Shown here: piece after piece, positions 59,858-59,990 of the stretch
Layout of the letters: every line of letters begins with the position of its first letter
Numbering within the stretch: the stretch's first letter is position 1
From: Myxococcales bacterium UBA1238
GTDB taxonomy: Bacteria; Myxococcota_A; Bradymonadia; UBA7976; UBA1532
Assembly (NCBI GenBank): GCA_002309015.1
Contig: DBWM01000063.1
Span: 1-59,990 of the forward strand
DNA length: 59,990 nucleotides
Reading direction: 5' to 3'
Notes under the pieces: generated by a model
The model's database searches: none
The model's input: only the letters and a program-made list of their open reading frames with translations
Told to the model about the DNA's origin: nothing
Made by a program: the position numbers and the translations under genes

Positions 59858-59990
59858 GATGACGGAGCTCGATCAGCGATCGGATGACCTGCTGGGCGAG
59901 CAGAAGGCGCCCCTTCACGGAGGGGAGGGCAGCAGCGGTGTCGGTCAGATTGCCAATGATCTTTGTTGCCCACTGCACGAACCGGCGGGG
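59838..59990 (+). pseudogene. Out-of-frame C-terminal remainder of FGE copy 2
   Basis: Downstream of the +1 shift the homologous reading continues in frame from 59838 to the last base of the window: MAGNMCEMTELDQRSDDLLG and onwards, aligning with LAGNVLEMTELDERADELLG of copy 1. The final dozen residues no longer match the GAAGFRV end of copy 1. The window ends before any stop codon. Confidence 0.55.

Noticed and set aside
1..59990. tRNA or rRNA genes and insertion sequences
   Set aside because: No cloverleaf, CCA-type end, conserved rRNA segment, transposase or terminal inverted repeats pairing with target duplications was found by reading.

Overview
The window looks like the chromosome of a Gram-negative bacterium with a large secretome, most likely a member of the Myxococcota/Bradymonadota (former Deltaproteobacteria). 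This is an inference. It rests on lipoproteins whose mature ends begin Cys-Asp-Asp-Asp, MopE-type Cys/Asp repeats, DUF4215 repeats, PEGA and TPR envelope proteins, an IgGFc-binding-like lipoprotein, clostripain-like lipoproteins and a complete Mla/MCE lipid-transport operon. No rRNA, tRNA, CRISPR array, transposase or phage gene was recognised.

Layout. 0-2.7 kb: a DUF2058 gene and an IgGFc-binding-like lipoprotein. 2.9-20.2 kb: a run of plus-strand genes, mostly secreted. From a good sigma70-like promoter at 4232 they read: small secreted protein, three lipoproteins, an oligopeptide ABC transporter (binding protein, two permeases, two ATPases), a TPR-like membrane-anchored protein, a TolB-like beta-propeller, a PEGA protein and a 1008-residue MopE-repeat/Gly-rich lipoprotein. 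20.2-21.9 kb: a sigma54-type promoter, a long leader and a DUF6261-like gene, flanked on both sides by a degenerate 43-bp tandem repeat. 21.9-34 kb (minus strand): a six-hairpin-glycosidase-like lipoprotein, an Mla operon whose auxiliary lipoprotein is fused to a putative outer-membrane barrel, and two tandem clostripain-family lipoproteins.

34.2-43.6 kb is a co-directional minus-strand defence cassette. It starts at a near-consensus sigma70 promoter with an ADP-ribosylglycohydrolase, continues through a 30-residue ORF, hsdM, hsdS, an A+T-rich OLD-like AAA/TOPRIM gene and hsdR, and ends with a 31-residue ORF, a DUF3990 (ADP-ribosyltransferase-like) gene and a DUF3791-like gene. All gaps are under 35 bp or are overlaps. 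Divergent from it, across an array of 42-bp repeats, lies a helical protein of unknown function. A MntA/HepT toxin-antitoxin pair follows.

45.4-60 kb is a duplicated lineage-specific locus: four paralogous secreted DUF4215 proteins (987, 973, 475 and about 999 aa) on the minus strand and two cytoplasmic tandem FGE/SUMF1-fold proteins on the plus strand, in two divergent DUF4215/FGE pairs. The second FGE copy carries a +1 frameshift close to the window edge.

The candidates for undescribed biology are (i) the R-M operon bracketed by an ADP-ribosyl hydrolase and an ADP-ribosyltransferase-like module with an embedded OLD-like nuclease, (ii) the lipoprotein-to-barrel fusion in the Mla operon, (iii) the DUF4215/FGE paralogue locus, and (iv) several intergenic tandem arrays that share a 41-43 bp period.
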